64,000 nt of DNA from Zasmidium citrigriseum. Its lineage: Eukaryota > Ascomycota > Dothideomycetes > Mycosphaerellales > Mycosphaerellaceae. A program made the position numbers and the translations under genes. The stretch covers positions 716,308-780,307 of the forward strand of contig NHNW01000016.1 of NCBI GenBank assembly GCA_002786025.1, read 5' to 3'. The notes under the pieces were generated by a model. It was not told where the DNA came from, did no database searches, and saw only the letters and a list, made by a program, of their open reading frames with translations. Shown piece after piece: positions 47,700-59,490 of this stretch. Position 1 is the first letter of the stretch. Each line of letters opens with the position of its first letter.

Positions 47700-47830
47700 C
47701 GCTAGCGATTTGCCGCTAAAGTTTAGTAGGAAATCGACTTCCCGAAGTGGTCTAGCGCTTCTCGCTTTACGCGCCCTACGTTACGCGCGCGAAGCCCCTA
47801 GTAACGGCTATAACGCGCTAGCTTTATTTT
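47700..47830 (+). repeat. Conserved non-coding block, copy 2
   Basis: AGCGATTTGCCGCTAAAG, GGAAATCGACTTCC, TAGCGC, then CCTAGTAACGGCTATAACGC and a T-rich run: same elements in the same order as at 37,871-38,010. It lies between the gene ending at 47,363 and the one starting near 47,980. Confidence 0.8.
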
Positions 47831-47979
47831 AAGTTATATCCTACTATAACCTTCCTCCTAATTACTACCTACCTTTCCTCTAATATACCTAGCGTGTACT
47901 ACTCCCTAATTTAGTATACGCTACGACCTATACCCCGCCCGCTCTTATTAAACCTTCCCGCCTACTAGTAACCGCTACT

Positions 47980-49690
47980 ATATCGTTCGATACCGCGGCC
48001 TTCCGCGCCTAGTATCCTCTAATCGACTAGGTACGAGTCGTATCTACTCCCTTACTAATATAGCTACTAACTTTAGTAGGCTCTCTACGATCTCGTTATC
48101 GCCGTCGATCGCCTCGACCCTATAGCCGCCTACAATTTCGCCGCCGAGACCGCCGCTTAGTTAGGCTAGCGTATAGGCGCTAAGGTTAGCTAAGGTACGT
48201 AGCGTATCGTCGTAGTAGAAGAGCTAGAGTCGTATAAGACCTATAAGGGTACTCTCGAGAGCGATCGCCCTCGCTATAAGCCTACTAGCCGCGCTACTAG
48301 CGATACTAAATAGACGCCTACTTAGAAGCCTACTTAGAAGCCCTCTAATAAGCCCTCCAATAAGGCTAACTAGAAGCCCGCCGACGAGACTTACTAGTAG
48401 TATATCGAGACGTCGACGGAGAAGCTACTCGAGAAGCCCGCCGAGCTATCTAGTAGTACCGCTAAAAGCGCTTATATCCCGTATACTAATAGCGATATTA
48501 CTTAGGTAAAGGGTAATAGGGATAATAAAGGCTATACTAGCGAGCTAGACGAAGATAGTAAGAGCGACGCTAGTAACTATACTTACGACCCCGAAGACGA
48601 GTCGAATAAGCCTATAGAGAAAGATAATATTTAAGATAGTACTAGTAATAGCGACCGCGGAGAAGACGAGTAGAACCTCCTAGCCGAGCCCGATATTAAC
48701 GACGCTAACCTAGACTACCTTTAGCTAGAATACGATCCTAATACGGATAACATAGTATTAGATCTAGAAGATCCGCTCGTCTCGAAGAGCGAGGCGGAGA
48801 CAGTAGAGGAAGAGGAGTAAGAGGATACTACTATTACTTCTATAAAGCACTATTAGTACTATAAGACTATATATACTAACTACCTTATAATAGGACATCT
48901 CTACTATCGTCGTCGAGAGGGTTATTCGCCTAGCGCTTCCCGCGAAGGGTACTAAGTTCGCTAAGTTCGGTAGCCTTAACGGTAAGGCTATTATACGGAA
49001 TATAGTAATTAACCTTATAAGCTCTAAAGGCGTGTCGAGTAAGCCTATTAGTAAGACGTCCGCTAAGGACGTCGTTAATAGCGTCTACCGCTTATTCTAA
49101 ATTCCGGATCGTCTCGTTACTAAGGACGAGGTTACTACTTAGAGAGAAAACTTAACACTTAGTACTAAGAATATCTCTAGCGGTCCTAACTTGCTAGAGG
49201 ATATACTAACTTCGCTAGAGGCCGCTAACGTCGGACCGTTCTCTTAGATAATACGTTACTTACTTACTATAAAGTACGCCGCGGCTAGTAAGGACGTTAA
49301 TTAGTAGATCGTTATAGCTAACTATATATAGATAGTATCTTACTACGAGTCCTTACTCGTATAGTTGAAGTACGAGGAGCGTACGAAGAGGTAGGACATC
49401 GTATTTCGTAATATCCTTAAGAAGTACCCGTACTTATAGATTACTAAGGGTAAGACTCGGGAGACCTAAGTATACGACTTTATAACCGTACTTTACGTCT
49501 AGGGTCGAAAGGACGTAGACTTCCTAAAGGCCCGGGAGGGTATTAAGAACGACGTTAAGACTAGGTATAGGCTTAGGGCTATTTCTAACTCTACTAGCGA
49601 GGGAGTACTCGTTTACCTCCTTTCGGTTCGAATAGGCTAGAAGACATTATACGTTTATTTTATACTATTATATATTTACGTAATGTTCTA
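47980..49690 (+). pseudogene. Decayed gene with Lys/Pro repeats and acidic middle, function unknown
   Basis: Readable in two plus phases. First phase, to about 48,900: ALYDLVIAVDRLDPIAAYNF-AAETAA, then RIVVVEELESYKTYKGTLES. A Pro/Lys/Thr-rich tandem follows (TPT-KPT-KPSNKPSNKAN-KPADE), then an acidic run (SELDEDSKSDASNYTYDPED, ending AETVEEEE). Second phase, 48,905-49,690: FGSLNGKAIIRNIVINLISS, KPISKTSAKDVVNSVYRLF, LLEDILTSLEAANVGPFS, YEERTKR-DIVFRNILKKYP and DFLKAREGIKNDVKTRYRLR. The phase change near 48,900 could be an intron or an indel, or two genes. Structure N-domain / disordered acidic linker / helical C-domain is plain; the family is not recognised. Confidence 0.5.
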
Positions 49691-50683
49691 TACTAACTAT
49701 ATCTAGTACCTATCGTTACTCTCTAGTACTAATTAGAGAGGCATTCGAGTCTATTTAGAGGTCCGCTCCTATAATAACGTACGGCTAGTAGCGATTGTCT
49801 AACGCTATATACGAATACCTAAGTAGGAACCCGGGCGCTCGTATTCCGTACATAAACATTATACGCTACGATAAAGATACTCTAGGTGCTACCGTATTCG
49901 ACGATCTCTTCGACGAAGTCCCGAACTTAGATAGCCTAGGCTAGGAACTCGGAACTCTCGTAATCGACTATACTACTAAAGGCGACGAGGAAATGTTAGA
50001 CTAAGATAGTATTAGCTAGGAAGCGGACACTTACTATAAGATAGTAAAATAAATACTAGCTAAGGGCGGCTAAGCGTTTAGGTAATAAACTATTATAAGG
50101 TAGAGTACTTATATAACTACCTAGGCTTACCGGTATCCCGCTAGCCTTATAAACTACGCGAATAAGACTATAAGACTTACCCTAAAGGCGTATTAATTAT
50201 AGTAGCGTTTAGGTTACTATACGATATTACGGTAGTATATACGCTAAAGATAATCCTTCTAATATATGTTTCCGGAACACTTACTCTACGAACGAATATA
50301 TCGCCGAACTTATTATTAGTAAGATACTAGGGCGCGCCTAAGGGGTCTTAAAGGCTAAAGAGTACGTTCGGTAGTAATACGACATTTCTACTTTACCGAT
50401 CTTAATTTTACCTATAGCTTAGTAGATTATAAACGGAACAAGCGCCTACGTATATCGAAATAGGCTAGTAACCTATATTAATGTTTTATCTAGTAGCTTA
50501 TATAGACTAACGGTCCGCCGCGACTAATTTTATCCGGCGTACTTATATATTCCGCTCTTATCGCCTACTTCTTTAAATAATCGAGAGATTTCGACGTATA
50601 TTAAATATAGTTATTCTATCGCTTATAGTCTTAATATACCTAGCTCGGACTAGTATCGATATCTAGAGTACTTACTCTTCCGT
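49691..50683. other. Unresolved interval ending in a dyad
   Basis: Coding-like composition to about 50,450 but no strand is preferred. A forward dyad, GCGACTAATTTTATCCGGCG, lies at about 50,521, some 160 bp before the decamer array. Confidence 0.4.
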
Positions 50684-50775
50684 ACGCCCTAGTGCGCCCT
50701 AGTACGCCTTAGTACGCCTATTTACGCTTAGGTGCGCCTATATACGCCCTAGTACGCCTATATGCGCCTACGCGT
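50684..50775 (+). repeat. Decamer array (ACGCCTATTT / GCGCCTATAT)
   Basis: About nine units of 10 bp from CGCCCTAGTG to CGCCTACGCG. Most read GCGCC or ACGCC followed by a five-base AT-rich part. A dyad lies on each side (about 50,521 and 50,931). Confidence 0.8.
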
Positions 50776-51111
50776 AATCGGTACGCTTCTATCTCGTTAC
50801 TTCGCTATAATTAGTCTTATCTAGCGTACTAAGCCCCCTTACCGTAATATACTATTACGTAAGGACAAATTAGTATAGATTAAAGGTCGTCGTTCCATTT
50901 AGTAGTATATATAAAGTATCTATAACCGCGACTAATTTTATCCGGTATACTAGTAGTTCCCGCCCTTATTCTTATATATATTAAAATAGAGGTAGGGTAC
51001 TCTATACTCCTAGGGTCTTAGATATATTAATTACCTCTTAGTTAGCCGTATTAAATATTCTATTCTAATACTTAATATTATAGCTTATATCGCTACTAAC
51101 CTACTTACCTC

Positions 51112-51182
51112 TATATACGCCTATACGCGCCCGTTTACGCCTAAATACGCCTATCCGCGCCTATCTACGCCTAAATGCGCTT
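51112..51182 (+). repeat. Decamer array
   Basis: About seven 10-bp units such as TACGCCTATA, CGCGCCCGTT and TACGCCTAAA. A dyad remnant follows at about 51,195 and another (GGGGCCGATTTTATC) at about 51,321. No gene is seen from 50,775 to 51,400. Confidence 0.75.
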
Positions 51183-51399
51183 TAATATTATACCGCCGCG
51201 GATGTTTTTATTCGGTATTATAAGGTTTCTATATTTTAGTATTCCTATATCTACCTAGTTCCGTCTCTCTAAAGTCCTACTATTAGTCTAATTAGGCGAC
51301 CTCTATTGTCGCTTTACCGGGGCCGATTTTATCTAGTATATTAGCGTCTCTCGACTTAAGCTATATTTACGATCTCCTAACTCTTTACTACTCTACCGC

Positions 51400-53199
51400 G
51401 CCCTATATAATACGTTATATAGAAGATAGAAATTTCGTCTATAGTATTATATTACTAAGAACAACTATTTAACTATCCTCGATATATCTTTCTACTACCT
51501 CTTAATTTAGATTACATAAGTAGAAAGCAAATACGTAAACTCTACTGTCGCCCCGGTAACCGCTACTAAATATTCTAGGGTCTTCTAAATAGAATATTCT
51601 AACTATATAATACTATAATTCTTCGCGCCTATACCGCCTTTTATCTAATACCTCTAATACTTTACTATAGGATCTCTTAACGCTTACGGTACTATACTAG
51701 GGGCTATATAGTAATAGTCTAGATACTACACCCCTACCGCTCGAAATTAGCTAATATAATCTCTAGGGAGCGCCTTATTATTACGCTAGCGGTTAAGGTA
51801 GAGCTTAAATCGGTCTCTATCTAGGTCCACCTTCTCGGCGAATATAATATACTTACTATATAAGATATAAGTATATACGCTATATTAGCCTCTATCTTAC
51901 GGGGTATCGGATATATACTCTATATCCTACCGTAACTCTCTATTATCTTATACCGGTACCTTAAGTCGCTCTACGACGTAGATAGTCGACTATAAACCTT
52001 ATAAGGCATCTAGCTTACGCTACGGCGGGCGCGGATAAACGACGTAAGTTAACGCCGCGACTATACTATTCCGCCGCCGCTAACGAGATATATATAGCTA
52101 AAGGGTATTCTCCTAGCGCTTACCCGCGTATATCTACCTAGTCTATCGGATAGCGCGGTTAACTTCCTCTAAAACCTCTATATTACGGTATCTTAACTTT
52201 ACGAATCCGCCTCTCGCTATTATCGCTATTTAATAACGATCGTAGGCTACCTTATTGTAGATAGGTTTAGTTAAGAGGGACTTCTATAAGATAGAGCCGA
52301 GTAACTCGAGGTTTCGATAACTAAATACTACTTTATTCTCTAGCCGTATTATACGGAGGTACTACTCGACTTTAGTTACTAACTAGTCGAGGCTATAGTA
52401 TAGGTAACAGTATACGGAGATAAAAGGATATTTATAGTATATAAGTCTATCTACGTTCGTAGGAGTTCTAGCTAACATCCTTATAGGGTAGACTTATTAA
52501 CTAGGTACGCGACAAAGGCTAGGTAGCGAAGCTAGATAGAGAGATTATCGAAAGCGGTAACGTATAGGTTAATATTACAAGAGCGGTCGTACGCGTAATC
52601 CCTAGTATAGGGCTATATATAAAGGGCGTAAGTGCTTCGCTAAGTACAAAATATACGGCTTTAGAGACTAACTACCGCGGATATAGCCGTGTCGAGTTAT
52701 TATTAAGTACAACTACTATCGAGTTATAGAGTACGAGTAGTTAGAGTTATCTGTATCGTTAAGACTATACTATACGGCTCTAGGTACACGTTAGCTTAGT
52801 CTTATTCGATCGACTTAGTAGCGTAGTAAGGAGGTTTTAAGGTCCTATAACGAGAAACCCTCCGAACATTCTATTTAAAGTATAAACCTTCGAGTTTAAT
52901 AACTACTTAGGGCGTATAAAATCGGCTACTTAGGGAATCCCGTATAAGGTCGGGCGCTAGTACCTATATTAGTACGTAATAGGTTACTCGATCTTAAGAG
53001 ATAAGTAATTAATACGGGGAAAGGACGTATACTAATCTTAATTTATATAAAATAGTAAATCCGTTCGACTCTCCTATCTTATATATATACTACTTACATT
53101 ATATCCTATTTAGCCTTTATTATATACTATACTTATCCCGCCCTTACTTCTTCCGTAGTATATTTACTATATAGATATCTAGGGCTATACGCCTCGGAG
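51400..53199. other. Unresolved interval, possible minus-strand F-box-like remnant
   Basis: Minus-strand frames at about 51,950-52,500 give a leucine-rich pattern (LSKPRVTRLYLIEVPLN; RRIRKVKIP) that could be an F-box/LRR-type fungal protein, but the key motif is not readable. Weak support only. The rest, with a half-dyad (AAAATCGGCTAC) near 52,919, shows nothing I can name. Confidence 0.25.
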
Positions 53200-54500
53200 T
53201 CTCCTAGTAGACGACGCGACTAGGATATAATATAGGTAGGAGGAAGAGGAAAGGAGCGAGGGCATATCTCGCTAGTATTAGTCTAAAGGTACTATATACT
53301 AGAGACCCGATAGACTACGAGGTCTCGGAGCCTATCTAGATTAGACGACTATATAAGATTAATCTTATTACAATCTACCGAAGTTATACCTACGAGTTAA
53401 CGCTAGCTATCTACTAGAGCTAGCGAATTAGAGAGGATACCTCCGCCCTATTCGAAAGATATATACCGTATATCTAGCGTCGAGAGACGCCTCGCCTATA
53501 GCTATTCGAGCTAGGTAGACTATAGTTTAGTATATACGAGCGGGATCTATACTATAATAAACTATATTATCGTAGTTAGTAAGTATGTTACGTCGCCTCG
53601 CCTACGAATCGATTGCTTATATAAGTCGTAGCCTAAAAGATTAGTTTATAGAGTTAGTAATTAATAAGACGATCCGTTATAATCGAGAATACTACCGTAA
53701 TCTATTAATACTAATAATAGATAGAACTAAGAATATCGTAACTATCCCCTCGACCTTATCTCTAAGCGACGACCTCTTACTATCCTTAAGCCGGATAGTA
53801 AGCTATAAAGTCGTTCCGCCTCGACCTAGAGGTATATATAATAACCTACGAGGGTATATTATAAGCACTATATATCTATTCGTATTAGGGCTAACGGTCG
53901 TTCTAGGGTTACGGCTCGTACTTAGGTAAATAGATATTCGGTAGTACTTAATACTAAATCTATTAAGTCGGATTCGGCGGATAATAAACCGGAAGACACC
54001 GACTACCGCTTAAGCTCTAAGGATTATTCTATTAGCCCCCGACTCGAGGAAAGTCTATCTAGATAAGCGAGCCTACTATTAGAGACGATATACGAATAAC
54101 GTCCCGTATCTCTAATAGAGATAGGAAAGACGAGTACCCCTAGAGTCGATAGCCGAGCCTCTATTATACGTAGTATTTAGAACCCCTTAAATACCGTGTA
54201 CTTACTATTCTACTTTACTCTAGATAGAACCTCTCGCTATAAAGTTATTAAACTAGACCTAATATCTACCTATATATTAGTATATACGGTTGTCTAGCGT
54301 AAAATACAACGATCGCTACCGCTAGATAATACTATTAATTTCGAAATATTATTCGAGCTAAATACGGTAGCGTTAAATAGCGAGTCGATAGATCTCGTTG
54401 TCGATAACGCGGACTCGTAGGAGGCCGTTATAAAACATACTCGATAACGGGAGTTAAGAGATATATATAGAACCGTCCTATTAAGAAAAATAGTATAATA
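53200..54500 (+). pseudogene. Decayed plus-strand gene with low stop density, function unknown
   Basis: The plus frame is readable from an Arg/Glu-rich start (EEEEKERGHISLVLV) through SRSLSRLDDYIRLILL and ELERIPPPYSKDIYRISSVE. It continues with LVYTSGIYTIINYIIVVSKY, RLVYRVSN, IKSDSADNKPEDTDYRLSSK and SIIRSI-NPLNTVYLLFYF. It ends TINFEILFELNTVALNSESI, DLVVDNADS, RELRDIYRTVLLRKIV. The last 150 codons have only about five stops, one of the best-kept stretches of the block. Ser/Arg/Asp-rich middle parts look disordered. No family is recognised. Confidence 0.5.
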
Positions 54501-54639
54501 CTCCTTATACTATTAATATTGCTACGTACTTACTCGTATTTATATAGGTTTCTATCTCGCCGACATTAAAAATACTTATCTATAGGGTATTCTCTATTAT
54601 TTACCCTATAGCTTACTTTGCCCCTTATACTTAGCTCTA

Positions 54640-55520
54640 TATAATTAATATTATCGACGGAACTCTAAGGTTTCTATAGTCTCGCCTCTATTAGCGTCCT
54701 TAAGCGGTACTAAAACCTTCCGTTAGTAATCATATAAAGAGTAAAAGTATAATAACGTACTCCTATATCCTTATATAGCAAGAGTACTATAGATAGTCTC
54801 GCTCTAGTAAGAGCTATACTCCTAGCTCGCGCTAACGTCTACGGTAACTATAGTATAGGTCCTACGTCTTAGGAATAGTAGAGTTATAGATGTTCCTAAA
54901 CTCGTCTAATTATGTCGCGTTTTGTGTCGCCTAGGAATTTAGCCTCTACTACGTTGTATCGCTATCCTTTCCCCCCTTATTAATATACTCGGCCGCTAAA
55001 CGCTAGAGTTCTAGAAGGCTATTTAGTATCGTATAGTTAGTCGACTCGAAGTACGGTAATAGTATCTAGTAGAATGTATAGAGGTGTAGGTAGCTATAGT
55101 TAGGCGCCTAAATGTCGTATCTAGCCCTAAACACCGCTAAGGTTTCGAGCTCCCGTACCTAGATTAGCGAGTAGCGTCTAGCTATAGCGATAATCTTAGA
55201 GTAGCTTATAGCGAGATGTAGGGCTAAGCTTCTAGATTCTACTAGCTTACTATATATCGGAATATAGTATCCGTGTTCTTTCGTATTCGTCCGAATACGT
55301 TCTCGTATAGCTAGGTTATATTAGAGGTATTTTCTACCGTTTTCGTCGAAGCTATTAGGTAGATATCGCTATATAGTAAGGTATAGGACTTTTAGTACTA
55401 GACTAGATAAGAGAAAGGTAGATAGCTTAGGGCCTAGGGTATCGGAAGGGTATAATAGAGACGTAGTACGGGAAATAAGTACGATCGGAAACAAGTACGA
55501 TCGGAAAGAGAGACGATAAA
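54640..55520 (-). pseudogene. Possible decayed minus-strand gene, function unknown
   Basis: The minus frame reads VRELETLAVFRARYDI, APNYSYLHLYTFY-ILLPYFE and STNYTILNSLLEL-RLAAEYI, followed by NKGGKDSDTT and LDEFRNIYNSTIPKT. The Leu-rich helical pattern is plausible for a protein, but TAG/TAA are frequent and no family is evident. It converges with the plus-strand gene ending near 54,500. Confidence 0.3.
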
Positions 55521-57462
55521 TAAGCTAGGAGACGACGGAGCGAGAGCCTACTTCTATAGCTAGAGCGAAGGTAGGATACTACTATGTAACTCTATACTAA
55601 TACTTCCTATATAAAGGACAACTCCTATTATATACCTACGTAATAGTATACCGAAGTAAGGGATATATATACCCGTATAACGATATAGAGCCTTACTAAG
55701 AAGTAGGTATTAGTAGTCTAGATTTATTAAACAAGGGCTATTTCGCTACCGTATAACTAAGAATTATCTACAAAAGACGGGACTAAGGGAAATCTAGTAC
55801 GAATATGTTTTAGCTTATCTAATATAGCTCTCTCCGCGAGTAGGCCCCTATTTACTACTAAGTATAGAACAATTTAGTATTATGTAATACTATACTATCT
55901 ATCCGAGAAGGATACTAAGTAGGTCTAGTATAAGATTCTATAGTCTTAGCTTATAAGTTTAGGCTATATACGTTATTTCCCGTATCTCCTATATAGTATA
56001 CTATAGATATATAAGAGAATTAGGAAAAGAATAGCTAGGACTACTATACTTCTTAAAACTTAGTAATTATAAAGGTTAGGTACTTAGCTTAATATTACCT
56101 AACTACTAGCTTCTTAGAACCTCGTATACTCGCCTTCTACGTTAATAACTACTTAGTACCTATCTTCTACGCTCCTAAGGTAGTGTCTTATTATCTAATA
56201 GGATATTAATTACTATACCCTAGGCAGTAACTACTCTAGTACTTCTTTAATATCTTAGGTACCCTTAGGGTTATCTAAATAAGGGTATACCTCGTATATA
56301 AGCATCTTAAGGTATATCTATAGGTACTTAATAGTGTTAAGATCTAGGCTACAAGGTAGCTAGCCTATAAACACTTCTATACTATATATCTTAAACTACT
56401 CTCTAATTCTAATAGCTATATAGATTAGGGTATTGTCTTATATAAAACCTAGCTAGGTGTATAGAATAGAACTAGTCTAGCGTTAAGTATCTACTCGTAG
56501 GAGGCCGTAGAGTATCTATTCCTTTATAAATTAGGGACTCTCTCTATAATTACTAATTCTAACCTCTCCTTATACCTATAGATAGTAGCTTAAACTACAA
56601 TAGATATATCTTTACCCTTCTTATAAGGATTAATTGTTTATTTATACTACTTCTACTCTAAAGTATAGAAATACTATACTCTTTACTTACTACTTTCTTA
56701 CTCTAAAGAGCGCTTATCTAAGAAGATATATTACATTTATCTTTAAGGTATTAAATAGATATAATTCCCTATAAACTCTAGCCTTTTATAGGTATACTCT
56801 ACTCCTTAGTTAATAGTAGACGCTTTTTAGCTACCTAGTTTATAATACTTACCTCTTTAAATATATGTTTAAGGGTAGATATCGAGACTTTAAGCCTATA
56901 TACCTTTTAGAGCTACTAGTACGTAAAGAGTAGCTATAACCTCGCTTCTCGAATAACTTTCTATTAAGATCTCTTATTAAACTTATATAGCTAGCTACTA
57001 TATAGCTACGTTTCGAAGGTATTATATTGTTTAGCTCGAGAGTATATAGTACGCGTAGTAGATTTAGGGATTTTTAGAGCCTTTAAGATTTCTAACTAAG
57101 TTATGCTACTCTCGTAGCTCGTATATATTTGTACGCGTATTATATAAGGTAATTAGTACTTAGTAATACGATTAGAATATATAAGAGTTAAGGATTAGCG
57201 TAGTTATAGTATTATATAGTATTAAAAGAAAGGGTGTTAAAACGTAAAGAAAGTAATATATTACTACGTAAACTTTTAAGCTAGTATTATAATCTATAAC
57301 TAAGATTTTGCCTACCTAAGACTAGGTAAAATTAGTCGCCTAGAAAGTCCTTTATTATACTAATAGAGCTAGTATTTAGTTTTAAGGGTAGTAAGGAGAA
57401 ATCTATTACTTATCGATAGAATATACTAGTAGAGCTAGTATACGACTTTAAGAGTAGTAAAT
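55521..57462. other. AT-rich, strongly mutated interval, no gene seen
   Basis: CA/TG steps become rare again. Nothing coding was recognised. An inverted dyad remnant (GGTAAAATTAGTCGCC) at about 57,325 shows that the middle block reaches at least this far. Confidence 0.5.
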
Positions 57463-57945
57463 TCGAGCGTATTTAGGTATATTTAAACGTATTTAGATAT
57501 ATACGAGCGTGTTTAGGCGTATAAGAGCGTATTTAGACGCATTTAGGCGTACTTAGACGTATTAGGCGCATTTAGGCGCGTATAGGCGCATACGAACGCA
57601 TTTAGGCGTACTTAGACGTATTTAGGCGCATTTAGGCGCATTTAGGCGCGTATAGGCGTATTTAGGCGCGTATAGGCGCATAAGAACGCATTTAGGCGCG
57701 TATAGGCGTATACGAACGCATATAGGCGCGTATAGGCGTATATAAACGCATATAGGCGCGTATAGGCGTACACGGACGTATTTAGGCGTATATAGGCGTA
57801 TTTAGGCGTAGTTAGACGTATTTTAGCGTATCTAGGCGTATTTAGGCGTAGTTAGACGTATTTTAGCGTATCTAGGCGTATATAGGCGGACACGTACGTA
57901 TAAGGGCGTATTTAGGTATATATATGTATATTTAGGCGTATACGA
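57463..57945 (-). repeat. Long decamer array, about 48 units
   Basis: Nearly 500 bp of a 10-bp unit, TTTAGGCGTA / TATAGGCGCA, with some variant units. The period is one helical turn. The orientation is the reverse complement of the arrays at 32.9, 50.7 and 51.1 kb. Variation is mostly transitions. It lies about 120 bp beyond a dyad, the same association as elsewhere, and forms the right edge of the middle block. Confidence 0.9.
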
Positions 57946-58879
57946 GTAGTTTATAAAGTAGTATAGTATGTACTAAATAACTATAGAGTAGCTAGTACAA
58001 GAAATAACTATAGTAGTATAAAGGCCCCTCTAGTAGGCTCTATAACCTAAATTATATTTAATACTATAAGATTTATTAAAGATTTTCCTAATACTATATA
58101 TTATCTTTAATACTTTAAATATACTCCTTTTCTTTCTTTACTATTATCTCTATATCTATTTAATATTAATACCTTACTATTACTATCCTTACTATCCTTA
58201 TTATAGATAGAAGTAAAGATATATATAGCCTACTTTATTAAGACGATAATATTTAGGAAATAGCTATTAAGGGCGTTATTAAGCTAGGTAAAGGAGTAAT
58301 ATTTAGTTCTATAGATAAGGTTAAGATTATAGTAGCTATAAGAGTAAGGGAAGAAAGAATAGAATAAGACTATATTAATAAGAGATAAGTAAAGTATTTT
58401 ATAGAGTATAAAAAAACAAAGGTCTATCTATTTATCTATAGAGCCTATATCGTTAAAACTAGCTTTAAGACTACAATTCTACGTAACGATTATACCTATA
58501 TAGGCTTTAGGTATTCCTATATAGCCTCTATAGCCTTTATATTAACGATACTTATAGAAGTACTAAATGTTATAGATATTATAAAGGATATTCCTATTAG
58601 GGCGATTTAGAGCGTTCTTTTTAATAAGGTTAAGTAGTCTATACTACTACTTAAATACTATCGACTTAAATATAAGCTACTCTATAACGATTAAGTAGCT
58701 AGACTCTCTTATTTTAATAAACTACTAGCCTATCTTAAGGCTCTTAAGGAAGTAAACTCTAGCTATATTACCTAGCTCTAAATTAACGTAAAGGGTCGAT
58801 TTTAAAGGATCTTTATCTACCTATAGATAATAGTCCTATCTTCTTATATAGGCTAAAAATATTAGCCTTTAATAGTATA
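57946..58879. other. AT-rich lead into the Mutator-like transposase
   Basis: It probably holds the N-terminal part of the MULE transposase that becomes readable at 58,880. No FAR1/FLYWCH-type motif is clear here. Terminal inverted repeats were not found. Confidence 0.4.
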
Positions 58880-59490
58880 TTTCTAAAGAATTCGTTTAAA
58901 TAGGTATTACTTATAGCTATTAAGCTAGATACTAATAATTACTTCTAACTACTAGCCTAGGCTCTTATACTAACGGAAGATAAGGATAACTAGTAGTAGT
59001 TTATTAGGCTTTTTAACTATACGTTAGCTAACGACTACTAGAAGAACGTTAAGCCTAGTAAGAAGTTTACTATTATCTCTAACTACTATAAAAGGTCTAC
59101 TTAACTATAACGACGAGTTTCTAAGTACCTATTACTACTACTAAGCCTAGTATCTATACTATAATATACTTAAGAACTTCTATAGTAAGGTAGCTACTAA
59201 ATTTATATATCTAATTACTTATACTTTTTAGACGCTATCTATACTAAGCTTCTTAAGAAAATAAGTAAGTACTTACTTAAGGCGGCCGCGTATATTATAG
59301 CGCTAGATTAAGACACTTTTAGAAATAAGAATATTAGTAAAGCTAGAGCTAGGCGCTACGATAAAATTACTAGCTCTATTATAGAGTCTTAGAACTATTT
59401 CCTACGTAACTACTAAGGATTAAGAACTATTTACTCTCTACCTTTAATACTATTTAGAACTATAGAATAGAGCTATAAAACAAAGGCTAT
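58880..59490 (+). pseudogene. Decayed Mutator-like (MULE) transposase, catalytic region
   Basis: The plus frame reads IAIKLDTNNYF-LLA-ALIL followed by TEDKDN---FIRLFNYTLAN, which matches the MULE DDE core 'DANNxxxPLAWALVPxExxDNWxWFLRHL'. It continues KKFTIISNYYKR (family: ITDRxxG; Asp to Asn) and, after about 90 codons, KARARRYDKITSSIIES-NYF, the 'RYGxxTSNxxESxN' segment that follows the catalytic domain. Trp codons expected in the family appear as TAG. MULE transposases cut and paste with 9-11 bp duplications. The frame may run on to about 60,180, but no SWIM zinc finger is readable. Confidence 0.8.
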
